Part shown: piece after piece, positions 13,703 through 20,397 of the stretch
Numbering within the stretch: the stretch's first letter is position 1
How the letters are laid out: each line of letters starts with the position of its first letter
IMG/VR virus record: IMGVR_UViG_3300015208_000004
Coordinates: 1 to 20,968 of that record
Length of the DNA: 20,968 nt
From: a virus
Reading direction: 5' to 3' (one strand)
The notes under the pieces: generated by a model
What the model was told of the DNA's origin: nothing
The model's input: the letters and a program-made list of their open reading frames with translations, nothing else
Databases searched by the model: none
Translations under genes and position numbers: made by a program

Positions 13703-14098
13703 ATGTTCGGGATCAATCTGTCCACCGTTATCGGCGACGCTTTTCAGGTCACGGCGACCACTGGCGCGCCGGTCCAAGTGTCGCCGACGCCCGGCAAGTC
13801 GATGATGTTCGTCATCATGGCCCCGACCGGCACGCAGTTCTGGCTCCGCCAAGGCGCGTCGCTGGGCGTGCTACCATTGAATGCCGCGGTGATCGCCAAG
13901 CCGCCGGATTTGACGACGATTCTGAACGACATTCACCTGCTGGACGTGGCGCGCATTCTCGACCCGGTCGTCGGACTGTACACGTCGGGGACGGGCGTCG
14001 TGGTCACGGTTCTGGAGTATCACGCCGGGTCTACGACCCCGGAAGTGGGCAGTCTTCTCGTCAAGACGGTCATGGATAAGCTCCTCCGGGTGGCCTAA
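13703..14098 (+). CDS. Small virion protein, probable head/neck component (131 aa)
   Basis: The start ATG 13703 has AGGGGG about 7 nt upstream; the same frame is open far upstream but only as a shadow of the capsid gene. The 131-residue product (MFGINLSTVIGDAFQVTAT) looks beta-rich with no charged clusters, no membrane segment and no recognised family. Immediately after the capsid gene one expects head decoration or head-tail connector proteins, and size and composition would suit a decoration or adaptor role. That is inference from position. Its TAA overlaps the next ATG (TAATG), so the two are coupled. Confidence 0.6.
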   Translation: MFGINLSTVIGDAFQVTATTGAPVQVSPTPGKSMMFVIMAPTGTQFWLRQGASLGVLPLNAAVIAKPPDLTTILNDIHLLDVARILDPVVGLYTSGTGVVVTVLEYHAGSTTPEVGSLLVKTVMDKLLRVA

Positions 14099-14478
14099 TG
14101 TTCAGCGACACGCCACTCGATTACCCCTTGGAGTTTACGGCGGGCGCGACCTTCCGTAAAGTCTTCGGCGTGTCGGTCAACGGCGTGGCGTGGGACATGA
14201 CGGGGTGGACTTCGCTCGCGTGCGTCCGCCTGACCGACGTTCACGGGGTGCCGCTAGCCGGCGTGCCGCAGTTGCAGGCGACAAGTACGTACGACGCCGT
14301 CGGCAAAACCTGGACCCTCGATTTCCCGACGGCGGTGAGCGCCCTACTCCTGCCGTCCGTCGGACTGCCGATGAGTATCGACTACGTCTGGGACTGGAAA
14401 CTCACTTCGCTGGGTCCGGCGTTCGACATTTACGTTCCGCTCGCGGGCCTCGTCACGGTGGGGAAAAAGGTGTCCTAG
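14098..14478 (+). CDS. Small beta-rich virion protein (126 aa)
   Basis: The 126-residue protein begins MFSDTPLDYPLEFTAGATF, a start resembling small beta-sandwich phage proteins that open with a PLEF-x-aG-tf-type strand. Alternating hydrophobic residues and turns (GWTSLACVRLTD, DYVWDWKLTS) suggest an Ig-like or jelly-roll domain. No specific family is assigned. It is coupled to its neighbours on both sides (TAATG and TAGTG overlaps), so it is probably made in step with them as part of the head-tail interface or a fibre attachment. A one-mismatch palindrome copy lies at 14271-14285, carrying the recurrent alternative half-site TTGTCG. Confidence 0.6.
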   Translation: MFSDTPLDYPLEFTAGATFRKVFGVSVNGVAWDMTGWTSLACVRLTDVHGVPLAGVPQLQATSTYDAVGKTWTLDFPTAVSALLLPSVGLPMSIDYVWDWKLTSLGPAFDIYVPLAGLVTVGKKVS

Positions 14479-14804
14479 TGCCTTTCATCGCAATCCTTCC
14501 GGTCGGCCCGCCGAACGTCACGACGATTACTGACGGGAGCGTCAATACTAGCGTCGTCTCGACTTCGGTCGCGTCGCAAGTCGTCGTCACGGACTTGCGA
14601 CCGAGTTCGGTCGGTCTGACTTATTCACAGCCGGTCCCCTCGACCAACTGGACTGTGAACCACAATTTCGGCACGCGGCCCGCTGTCGAAGTGCGCGACA
14701 ACACGGGGTCCGTTGTGACCGCCGGCGTCACGCACCTGAGCGAAAACGTCGTCAGCATCCAGTTCACCGTCCCGTTCCCCGGCACCGCTTACTTGTCCCT
14801 TTGA
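14478..14804 (+). CDS. Small tail/fibre domain protein (108 aa)
   Basis: Translation starts at GTG 14478, which overlaps the preceding TAG and has GGAAAAAGG upstream. After an N-terminal Ser/Thr/Val-rich stretch, the C-terminal half carries WTVNHNFGTRPAVEV-x-D-x-TG and ends in a hydrophobic strand, a small domain often found at the ends of phage tail or fibre proteins. The following gene ends with a similar segment (YTLTHNLNTQDVVMS-x4-TG), so the two appear to share the domain. Its exact role is unknown; a virion surface or adhesin-linked role is likely. Confidence 0.6.
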   Translation: MPFIAILPVGPPNVTTITDGSVNTSVVSTSVASQVVVTDLRPSSVGLTYSQPVPSTNWTVNHNFGTRPAVEVRDNTGSVVTAGVTHLSENVVSIQFTVPFPGTAYLSL

Positions 14805-14814
14805 GGATTCGCCC

Positions 14815-15606
14815 GTGGCCCAGCAAGTCCTGACCGACCTCGACTTCAACGGCGTCAGCCGCGTCTTGAACCTGCCCAACGCGACGCTGCCGCAACAGCC
14901 GGCGACGTTCGGGCAGGTCAACGCGCTGGTCGAGGGCTTGGCGTGGAAGGACAACGTCCGCCTCGCGGCCCCGGCGAACGTCACGCTCTCGGCACCGGGG
15001 GTCACGATTGACGGCCTAACGATGGTCGCCAACGACACGTTTCTCGCGGCGAACCAGACCGCGCAAGGCGAGAACGGTACGTACGTTTGGAACGGGCCGG
15101 CGGTCGCCGCCACACGCCTGTTCACGATGTCGCAGTCGATTGACTTCAACAGCGCGGTCGTGACGGTGGACGCCGGTTCGTCCGCCGGCGTGACGCTCCG
15201 CCAGACGGCGGTGAACCCCGTCGTCGGCACGACGGCGATTCTTTTCGTGCCGTTCGGGACGACCGCACCGAACGCCACGACCGGCACGCCCGGCCTGATC
15301 GCGCTTGCGTCGCAAGCGGAAGTGGACGCCGGGGCAGTCGCCAACAAGACCGTCACCCCGGCGACGCTCGCGGCGTTCGCCGGCCGGGTCCGCAAGTACG
15401 CGACGAACCTCGGCGACGGCGCGGCGACGCAGTACACGCTGACTCACAACCTGAACACGCAGGACGTGGTCATGTCGTGCCGCCGCGCGACCGGCGCTTA
15501 CGACAACGTCCAGTGTGACATGGAAGCGACGACCGTCAACACCGTCACGTTCCGCTTCGCGGTCGCCCCGGCGGTCAATGCGTTCCGCGGCGTCGTGGTC
15601 GGCTAA
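14815..15606 (+). CDS. Tail fibre-like protein (263 aa)
   Basis: The GTG start at 14815 lies 10 bp after the previous stop. The N-terminal part (LTDLDFNGVSRVLNLPNAT, then QPATFGQVNALVEGLAWKDNV) matches the start of many phage tail fibre and adhesin proteins, in which this region describes a beta-rich repeat. A middle stretch GLIALASQAEVDAGAVANK followed by VTPATLAAF is a classic tail-fibre signature (A-s-x-x-E-v-x-a-G-x4-k-x-VTP-x-L). The C-terminal 60 residues repeat the HN-x-x-T domain of the neighbouring gene. The product probably forms part of the receptor-binding apparatus. Confidence 0.75.
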   Translation: MAQQVLTDLDFNGVSRVLNLPNATLPQQPATFGQVNALVEGLAWKDNVRLAAPANVTLSAPGVTIDGLTMVANDTFLAANQTAQGENGTYVWNGPAVAATRLFTMSQSIDFNSAVVTVDAGSSAGVTLRQTAVNPVVGTTAILFVPFGTTAPNATTGTPGLIALASQAEVDAGAVANKTVTPATLAAFAGRVRKYATNLGDGAATQYTLTHNLNTQDVVMSCRRATGAYDNVQCDMEATTVNTVTFRFAVAPAVNAFRGVVVG

Positions 15607-15616
15607 CGTCGGGAAA

Positions 15617-15631
15617 GTTGCAGTATGCAAG
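15617..15631. repeat. Dispersed palindrome copy containing a start codon
   Basis: GTTGCAGTATGCAAG (one mismatch in the core) has the ATG of the large fibre gene inside it (15625-15627). GGGAAAG lies just upstream. The mismatch from consensus is the very base that creates the ATG. Confidence 0.75.
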
Positions 15632-17544
15632 TTTTGTCCCCACTCCTCGACGGCTCCACCGCCAGCGGCACCGCGGGCCAACTGCTCGCGTCCAACGGGG
15701 CGGTCGCGGCCCCGTCGTGGCGGACGGTCCAAACTGCCGCGTTGCCCGCGACCGACGGCCTACGGGTCACGCTCGTGGCCGGAACGCCGTACCCGGTCGG
15801 CGACCAGATCGCCAAGGCGTCGTTGTCCCTCACGCCGGCGTCGGACGGCCAGGCGTCCGAGTTCGACGGGGTCGGTCGGGCGACGGTCGCTTATGCGACC
15901 GGGGGAGCGTCGTTGTCCGCCAGTGGGAACGTAACGACGGCGGGCCGATGGTACGACGTATTCGAGTCTTATAATTCTGGCGGTTCGTTCGGCGTGCGTA
16001 ATCCGGGATTAATGTCTTCCGGCAGCACCGGGGCGGCGACAGTTGCGCTGACGACGAACATTGCGGGCGATCTTCTCGTCGTGGCGTACTACTGCAACGT
16101 CGCCACCGCCCCACTGACCCCGGCCGGCTGGACATTTCGGGCGAATAGCGTCGCAACCGGCTCTGTCACGACCCTCGTCGTCATCACCAAGGTTTCGGCC
16201 GGGGGCGAGGCGTCGGTCGCGTTCGCCGACAACGGCCAGTCAGTCTGGCGGGGGATCGCTTACGCCGCCTTCGGAATGTCTTTTGAGGTCGCGGCTACCA
16301 ACACCTCTTCCGGTGCCCCAAGCGTGTCGTCCGTCGGCTTGTCCCGGACTCTGTTCGGGTTTTACGGGATCAGCAGCGGCGCGGACGGGTCCGTTACGCC
16401 GCCGCCGCCGCAGGTGGCGGTGGCGGCGGCGGGCGTCCTCGCGTTCGCCGCCGGGTACGATAGTGTGGGCCTCGGCTACACCGGGCCGCGCATCCCGAAT
16501 GTAGCGGGGTCGTACACTGATTCGGCGGCGGTGTCGCTTCTGCTCCGGCCTACGGCCGAGGGCGTCGTCTTGGAACTGTCCGCCCCGTACTCGGCGGGCG
16601 GGGTGCCGGCCGACGCCGTGGCCCGCAACGCGCTGGGCGTCGCGGTCAAGACGGCCAACCCGACCCGCAAGCTGGTGGCGACCGTCTACGCGCCGACGAC
16701 AACGACATTCGAGGACTCGCTCGCGTTCCCGATGCGGCGGGTGAACTTCGCGGCCCGAGTGAACTACGCCTTCGACGCCCGCGGCTTCTGCGCCGTGGAC
16801 GCGCTGGTGTCCGACCGCCTCAGCCCGCCGGTGACCGTCGAGACGGCTTTGGCCGCGACCGCCACGGTCGCGCTCACCGGCCGACGGTACACCGCCCCCG
16901 GCGGCGGCACGACGACCCTACCCTCGGCGACGGTCGCCAACTTGGGGCAGTCGGTTTTCTTGCGGGTGTTGCAGTCTGCAACTCTACTTCAAACCGTCGT
17001 CGGGCGAGTCGCGGGCGACTTCAAGATGCGGGCGGGCGAGAATGCCGAGTTCGAGTCGGACGGCACCGACTGGCTGGTCCGAAGCAACGCCCGGTCGCCC
17101 CTGAGTGCGCGTTACTACCTCGCGGCCACGGTAACAGCAGCACTGAATACCGACACGGCGGTCCCGGTCGCCAGTAAGGATTACGACCTGTCGGGCCTGA
17201 TGGCATACACTGGCGCGCGGCCCGGCGGCATCGTGATTCCGCGCGCGGGGCTGTACCAAGTCGTTTTTAAGGTGCAAGTGCAGGGGGTGGGCGGGGGCGG
17301 CGTGTCGGCGACGATGACCCTCAACGTCTACGTCCAGAAAAATCAGCCGACGGTCAGTATTTCGACGGGGGTCGTGATGTTCATGAACGTGCCGATTCCG
17401 CAGTACCAGTACGGGACGGCGACGTTTGCGAAGCGGTTACAACTCGCGGCCGGCGACTACCTACATCTGGGCGTGACGGCGGGCGCGGCCGTCGAGTGCA
17501 ACCCCGGTGCCTTGGGCTGTTTTCTCGAAGTGTCTGAAGTGTAA
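15625..17544 (+). CDS. Large tail fibre / receptor-binding protein with C1q-like tip
   Basis: This 639-residue protein is rich in Gly, Ala, Ser, Thr and Val with few charged residues, as in fibrous phage adhesins. The first 30 residues (LLDGSTASGTAGQLLASNG) resemble fibre N-terminal attachment repeats. A second module lies around 115-300. The segment near residue 440 (APGGGTTTLPSATVANLGQSVFLRV) resembles the tail-fibre beta-strand domains seen next to prism structures. The last 130 residues (IPRAGLYQVVFKVQVQ, then NVYVQKN and LQLAAGDYLHLGV) have the pattern of a C1q/TNF-like jelly roll, a common receptor-binding tip. The ATG 15625 sits inside a palindrome copy, with GGGAAAG about 9 nt upstream. 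It is probably the host-recognition protein; the target is unknown. Confidence 0.72.
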   Translation: MQVLSPLLDGSTASGTAGQLLASNGAVAAPSWRTVQTAALPATDGLRVTLVAGTPYPVGDQIAKASLSLTPASDGQASEFDGVGRATVAYATGGASLSASGNVTTAGRWYDVFESYNSGGSFGVRNPGLMSSGSTGAATVALTTNIAGDLLVVAYYCNVATAPLTPAGWTFRANSVATGSVTTLVVITKVSAGGEASVAFADNGQSVWRGIAYAAFGMSFEVAATNTSSGAPSVSSVGLSRTLFGFYGISSGADGSVTPPPPQVAVAAAGVLAFAAGYDSVGLGYTGPRIPNVAGSYTDSAAVSLLLRPTAEGVVLELSAPYSAGGVPADAVARNALGVAVKTANPTRKLVATVYAPTTTTFEDSLAFPMRRVNFAARVNYAFDARGFCAVDALVSDRLSPPVTVETALAATATVALTGRRYTAPGGGTTTLPSATVANLGQSVFLRVLQSATLLQTVVGRVAGDFKMRAGENAEFESDGTDWLVRSNARSPLSARYYLAATVTAALNTDTAVPVASKDYDLSGLMAYTGARPGGIVIPRAGLYQVVFKVQVQGVGGGGVSATMTLNVYVQKNQPTVSISTGVVMFMNVPIPQYQYGTATFAKRLQLAAGDYLHLGVTAGAAVECNPGALGCFLEVSEV

Positions 17545-17555
17545 GGGGTGACGGA

Positions 17556-18050
17556 ATGCCGACGAGTACCGACGACTCCATGTATTTTAGCGGGCCGGTG
17601 GCCTTCGCCAACTCCGTCGGTCTACCGCCGGGGTGCGTCGGGGACTTGCAGGTCAACCCGTCGGCTCCGATTGACGTGACGAAGATGAAGCATCGGCACG
17701 CCCGGCTTCTGACGCAGCCGTTCGGCGTGCCGGCGGTTGCCGAGCGTCGCGTCGTTCACCGCGCCCGCGTCGCCGGGGTCGTCACGTCCGCGTACGCCGG
17801 CCTCACCGCGCCGTCCACCGAGAACGCTACCGTTACGGCCGACGTGCTGCGCAACGGCGTGTCGATGCTAACCGCGCCGCTCGTTCTCGGCAATACGGTT
17901 GCAGCCTACAACTCGTTATCCGCCCCTCTGATTGCGGCCCCGGTTTACGCCGCGGGCGACGTGATCGAGGCCGTGCTGACGGTCGCGGTCGGGACGGGGA
18001 TACTCGGGCAGGGGGCGTTTGTCGCACTGGTTCTAACCGAGGGGGCGTAG
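17556..18050 (+). CDS. Hypothetical virion protein (164 aa)
   Basis: Starting at ATG 17556 with AAGGGG upstream, this 164-residue product opens with a loop-rich stretch (MYFSGPVAFANSVGLPPGC). From about residue 65 it continues with a beta-sandwich-like pattern (VHRARVAGVVTSAYAG, VTADVLRNGVSM, FVALVLTEGA), which resembles small fibre or head-surface proteins. No firm family call is possible. It is placed after the fibre genes and one base before a gene for a small membrane protein, so it closes the structural module. An exact palindrome copy lies at 17898-17912. Confidence 0.55.
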   Translation: MPTSTDDSMYFSGPVAFANSVGLPPGCVGDLQVNPSAPIDVTKMKHRHARLLTQPFGVPAVAERRVVHRARVAGVVTSAYAGLTAPSTENATVTADVLRNGVSMLTAPLVLGNTVAAYNSLSAPLIAAPVYAAGDVIEAVLTVAVGTGILGQGAFVALVLTEGA

Positions 18051-18051
18051 C

Positions 18052-18402
18052 GTGCCGGACACCGGAACGTCGATTATCGTGGGCTTGACGACGCTGCTGA
18101 TGCCGGTCGTAATGCTGTTGGCCACTTACTACGTCAAGCGGCAAGAAAACGAGGGGAAGAACGAAGTGAAAAGTAACGAGTTACTCGAAGCGCAGTTGAC
18201 CGCAACGAACGCGGCCAAGGACAAGATCGACACCGAGTTGCGCGATTACCGCGTCCTGACGGAACACAAGCTCGACACGTTCCGCGAAACCATCGCTTCT
18301 CTGGTCGCGCGCGTTCACGCGCTAGAACTTTGGGTACTCAAGAACGGCATTCCGGCACTGGCGGACGCGGGCGTGCCCGTGGACACGGGGGCCAAGAAAT
18401 GA
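18052..18402 (+). CDS. Small membrane protein with coiled coil, candidate lysis protein
   Basis: The GTG at 18052 follows the previous stop by one base. The 116-residue protein has one membrane segment near the N-terminus (about residues 7-27, SIIVGLTTLLMPVVMLLATYY), then a charged helix of some 75 residues (KRQENEGKNEVKSNELLEAQL onward) with heptad-like spacing, suggesting a coiled coil. This architecture fits phage lysis-region proteins such as spanin-like or holin-associated proteins. It overlaps the next small membrane protein by ATGA. The lysis role is inferred from size, topology and location after the tail fibres; no family signature was recognised. Confidence 0.6.
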   Translation: MPDTGTSIIVGLTTLLMPVVMLLATYYVKRQENEGKNEVKSNELLEAQLTATNAAKDKIDTELRDYRVLTEHKLDTFRETIASLVARVHALELWVLKNGIPALADAGVPVDTGAKK

Positions 18403-18668
18403 CCAGTCACCTGCTACTGTTCATTACGATTATGACAACTTTCGGCTTCATCATTGTCATGCTGGCGCGCGTTTTGCGCGTCTTGCAAAGTGTTCTTATC
18501 GCGTGTCAGGTCAGCATCGGGCACGCGAAACTGGCGAACGAGGCGGCGATTGACAACGGGGCCAAGTTGTTGACGGTCGAAGCGGCTACGATTCACGCCG
18601 TCAACAAAGCGAAAGACGATTTAATCGAGAAAGCGGCGAAGGTCCACTCGCCTTTGCCGAAAGATTAG
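18399..18668 (+). CDS. Small membrane protein (89 aa), candidate holin-like partner
   Basis: The 89-residue product starts at ATG 18399 in an ATGA overlap with the gene before it. Residues 4-23 (HLLLFITIMTTFGFIIVMLA) form one clear membrane segment, followed by an amphipathic region (RVLRVLQSVLIACQVSI) and a soluble helical tail rich in Ala and Lys. Two adjacent small one-segment membrane proteins after the structural genes suggest a lysis cassette (holin and regulator, or spanin pair), but neither shows a lipobox. The call is by topology and position only. Confidence 0.55.
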   Translation: MTSHLLLFITIMTTFGFIIVMLARVLRVLQSVLIACQVSIGHAKLANEAAIDNGAKLLTVEAATIHAVNKAKDDLIEKAAKVHSPLPKD

Positions 18669-18698
18669 GCTATCATGGGGCAGGAGGTATGACACCGC

Positions 18699-19433
18699 AT
18701 GAGAACTTTCGCGTTAGCCGTTGTAGTCGCTCTCGCTCTCGCCGCCGGCGTACCGGTGTGGGCCGCGCCGCCGGCCCTCACCCTCAGCCAAAGCGTGCCG
18801 ACGCCGGCGCAGGGCGACTTGGTGCGAATTAGTGCCAAGACCGACGCCGGGGCCGTCGTCCGATGGAAGGTACTCGGCGACTGGCAGAACGCCGCCGATT
18901 CGGACGGCAAGTCAATCCTTGTCGTCTACAAGTCCAGCCGCTTCGACGTGCTGGCAATCGCAGTTCTCGACGGGGACGGTAAGGCCGAAGTCTCCGAGTT
19001 CGTGACGCTGACGTTCAACGCCGGCGCTACTCCGGGGCCGGGGCCGGGGCCGGGGCCGGGGCCGGAGCCGGGGCCGGGGCCGGGGCCGGGGCCGACCCCC
19101 GTCATCCCCGTTACACCAGCGAAGTTGCAGATCGTGATCGTCGAGGAGACTTCGGACGCGGCAGCCGGGCGGGGGGCGATGTTCGCGGACGCGGCCCTGG
19201 GGGCGCGGATGAAGGCGAAGGGGCACAGTTGGCGCGTCGTAGACAAGGACGTGGTCGGCCCCGACCGCAAGACGCCGCCGGCCGACATCGCGGCACAGTT
19301 GCAGGCTGCAAAAGGTAAGATGCTGCCGCAAATCTTCCTCATCGACGAGGCGCGGAACGTGCGGTACGCCGGCGACTGGGGCGACAAGACGGCGGCGGAC
19401 TTGATCGCGCTTCTTGCGCAGTGGGGCGGGTAG
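18699..19433 (+). CDS. Secreted protein: Ig-like domain, Pro-Gly linker, thioredoxin-like domain
   Basis: The 244-residue protein has an N-terminal signal peptide (about residues 1-22, ending VWA before APP). Residues 24-108 form a beta-rich Ig-like domain (LTLSQSVPTPAQGDLVRIS). A low-complexity Pro-Gly repeat (about 110-132) links to a C-terminal domain with the strand-helix order of the thioredoxin fold (QIVIVEE, HSWRVVDKDV, then LPQIFLIDEARNVRYAGD with the typical cis-Pro position). There is no cysteine anywhere, so it cannot be a redox enzyme. GGAGG lies 11 nt before ATG 18699. The architecture looks bacterial rather than phage-structural, so it may be a host-derived moron that alters the infected cell surface or aids lysis. 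One-mismatch and exact palindrome copies lie at 18918 and 19298. Confidence 0.7.
   Translation: MRTFALAVVVALALAAGVPVWAAPPALTLSQSVPTPAQGDLVRISAKTDAGAVVRWKVLGDWQNAADSDGKSILVVYKSSRFDVLAIAVLDGDGKAEVSEFVTLTFNAGATPGPGPGPGPGPEPGPGPGPGPTPVIPVTPAKLQIVIVEETSDAAAGRGAMFADAALGARMKAKGHSWRVVDKDVVGPDRKTPPADIAAQLQAAKGKMLPQIFLIDEARNVRYAGDWGDKTAADLIALLAQWGG
19032..19094. repeat. CCGGGG hexanucleotide tandem repeat coding for a Pro-Gly linker
   Basis: About ten copies of CCGGGG, with one CCGGAG interruption, encode the (Pro-Gly)n linker between the Ig-like and thioredoxin-like domains. The unit is 6 bp, so length changes stay in frame. Confidence 0.9.
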
Positions 19434-19600
19434 CCCGATGACGCCGTCATCGGCGTCGGCGAGGACGACGAGAATCAGGCGCTCGAACTCCGGTTCGGGC
19501 CGGCGGCGCGGCCCGTTCCGCCCACGAAGCGACGGACTGCGTTCACGTCGAATACGAGTCGCCGCTACGCGTTACTTTCACGACGGGATGCCGACAATGA
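19434..19600 (+). pseudogene. Coding-like stretch without start, apparently frame-shifted small gene
   Basis: Immediately after the TAG of the secreted-protein gene, the same frame continues with plausible coding sequence (PDDAVIGVGEDDENQALELRFG) and typical GC-rich third positions. About 80 bp on, the plausible frame changes by -1 to AHEATDCVHVEYESPLRVTFT and ends in a TGA that overlaps the peptidase ATG as ATGA, the arrangement used by most genes here. No start codon opens either piece; an ATG at 19438 is in the third frame. This looks like one small gene broken by an indel, a programmed frameshift, or a sequencing error. No family is recognised. Confidence 0.4.
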
Positions 19601-20397
19601 TCCACGACTTAATCATGCCGGACGGGACGAAAGTCAAACTCGGCAACCGGGTGCCGACGGCGGCAAAGCCGATGCGCTTCGCCACAATCGGCGACGGCGG
19701 CACGAACACGAAGCTGATTCCGCGGTCCCAGTGGGACGGCTTACTTGCAGCCTACAACCCCGACTGGAAGCATCCGAGCCTGCCGCGCAAGAAGAATCAG
19801 AACGGCGTGGGTCAATGTAATCCGACCGCCGGGGCGTTGGCGATGGAACACCGGCGCAAGATGCAGGGGCTTCCCGACGTGTCGCTCTCGCCGGCGGACT
19901 TGTACGCCCGCATTAACGGGGGCCACGACGACGGCTCTTTGCTCGAAGACGCACTCGCCGAGTTGACGACGAATGGCATCGGCACGACCGCGACGTGCGG
20001 CGACTTGTGGAAGCAAGGCGACTTCAAAGGTCAGGCGTCGGCACAAGAGCGCACGCGCTTCCGCGCCGACGAAATCTTCCACTGTCCGACGTTCGACCAC
20101 CAGTTTAGCGCCGCGCTCGAAGGGTTCTCGCTCGTCACCGGCATCCCGTGGTACGACAACTATTTCCCGGACGCCGACGGCTGGCTGCCGCCGCCCCAAG
20201 GGAACTACGGGGGTCACGCCATTTTCGGCTACAAGCCGACGGTACGCCGCAAGCAGTACGCCATCTGGCACATGCAGACGTGGGGCTATTCGTACGCCCC
20301 GCAGTCGGACGGCAACTTTGCCATCCCGGAAAGTCACTACACCGCTACGATTGGCGGGTTGTACGCGATCCGATCCGTTACGGACGAGGGGGCTTGA
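19597..20397 (+). CDS. Papain-like (C1A-type) cysteine peptidase
   Basis: I start at ATG 19597, which overlaps an upstream TGA; ATG 19588 or 19438 in frame would add an Arg-rich segment that looks like non-coding shadow. The 266-residue protein has the C1A layout: NQNGVGQCNPTAGA with Gln73 and the nucleophile Cys74, then SPADLYARINGGHDDG, NYGGHAIFGYK with His207, and a MQTWGYSYAPQSDGNFAIP tail matching the papain NSWG-x2-WG-x2-Gyf-x-ip region, in which Gln227 stands at the usual Asn position. It is therefore a probable active thiol peptidase or amidase. No signal peptide is seen. It follows the membrane-protein genes where an endolysin is expected, so it may be a lysis or virion-entry enzyme. 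An exact palindrome copy lies at 19744-19758. Confidence 0.78.
   Translation: MIHDLIMPDGTKVKLGNRVPTAAKPMRFATIGDGGTNTKLIPRSQWDGLLAAYNPDWKHPSLPRKKNQNGVGQCNPTAGALAMEHRRKMQGLPDVSLSPADLYARINGGHDDGSLLEDALAELTTNGIGTTATCGDLWKQGDFKGQASAQERTRFRADEIFHCPTFDHQFSAALEGFSLVTGIPWYDNYFPDADGWLPPPQGNYGGHAIFGYKPTVRRKQYAIWHMQTWGYSYAPQSDGNFAIPESHYTATIGGLYAIRSVTDEGA

Larger units (their letters stand above)
546..19758. repeat. Dispersed 13-bp palindrome family TTGYAGNCTRCAA (32 copies with at most one mismatch)
   Basis: Listed by the first base of the 15-mer S-TTGYAGNCTRCAA-S. Exact core: 546, 2492, 3597, 3784, 5299, 6035, 6995, 7668, 8187, 8704, 9530, 10254, 12156, 12253, 13673, 16968, 17898, 19298, 19744. One mismatch: 803, 1171, 1470, 1724, 3101, 3435, 4516, 6383, 7429, 11531, 14271, 15617, 18918. 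Two mismatches: 2267, 2784, 4153, 4973, 20499. Spacing averages about 0.6 kb and ranges from about 0.1 to 1.4 kb. Flanks are mostly C or G outside TTG and CAA. Variants are not random: an alternative half-site TTGTCG recurs at 2784, 3435, 4516, 14271, 18918 and 20499. Copies fall in all three codon phases, giving peptides such as LQTAT, VADCK and CRLQP, so selection acts on DNA or RNA rather than protein. Confidence 0.9.

Noticed and set aside
15302-15318. Perfect 17-bp palindrome CGCTTGCGTCGCAAGCG in the fibre gene
   Set aside because: Its core differs from the dispersed word and no second copy was noticed; likely chance in GC-rich coding DNA.
15016-15732. 238-residue minus-strand ORF opposite the fibre gene
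   Set aside because: It is an Arg-rich shadow frame crossing the junction of two plus-strand fibre genes.
14815-17544. Diversity-generating retroelement targeting the fibre genes
   Set aside because: No reverse transcriptase and no paired template/variable repeat was seen in the window.
19414-19596. N-terminal extension of the cysteine peptidase from an upstream ATG
   Set aside because: The extension is Arg/Ser-rich low complexity, and the other two frames look more coding there; the ATGA junction at 19597 supports the shorter start.
546-19758. CRISPR array interpretation of the repeated word
   Set aside because: Spacing varies from about 100 to 1400 bp, copies lie inside genes, and there are no cas genes apart from a stand-alone Cas4-like nuclease typical of phages.
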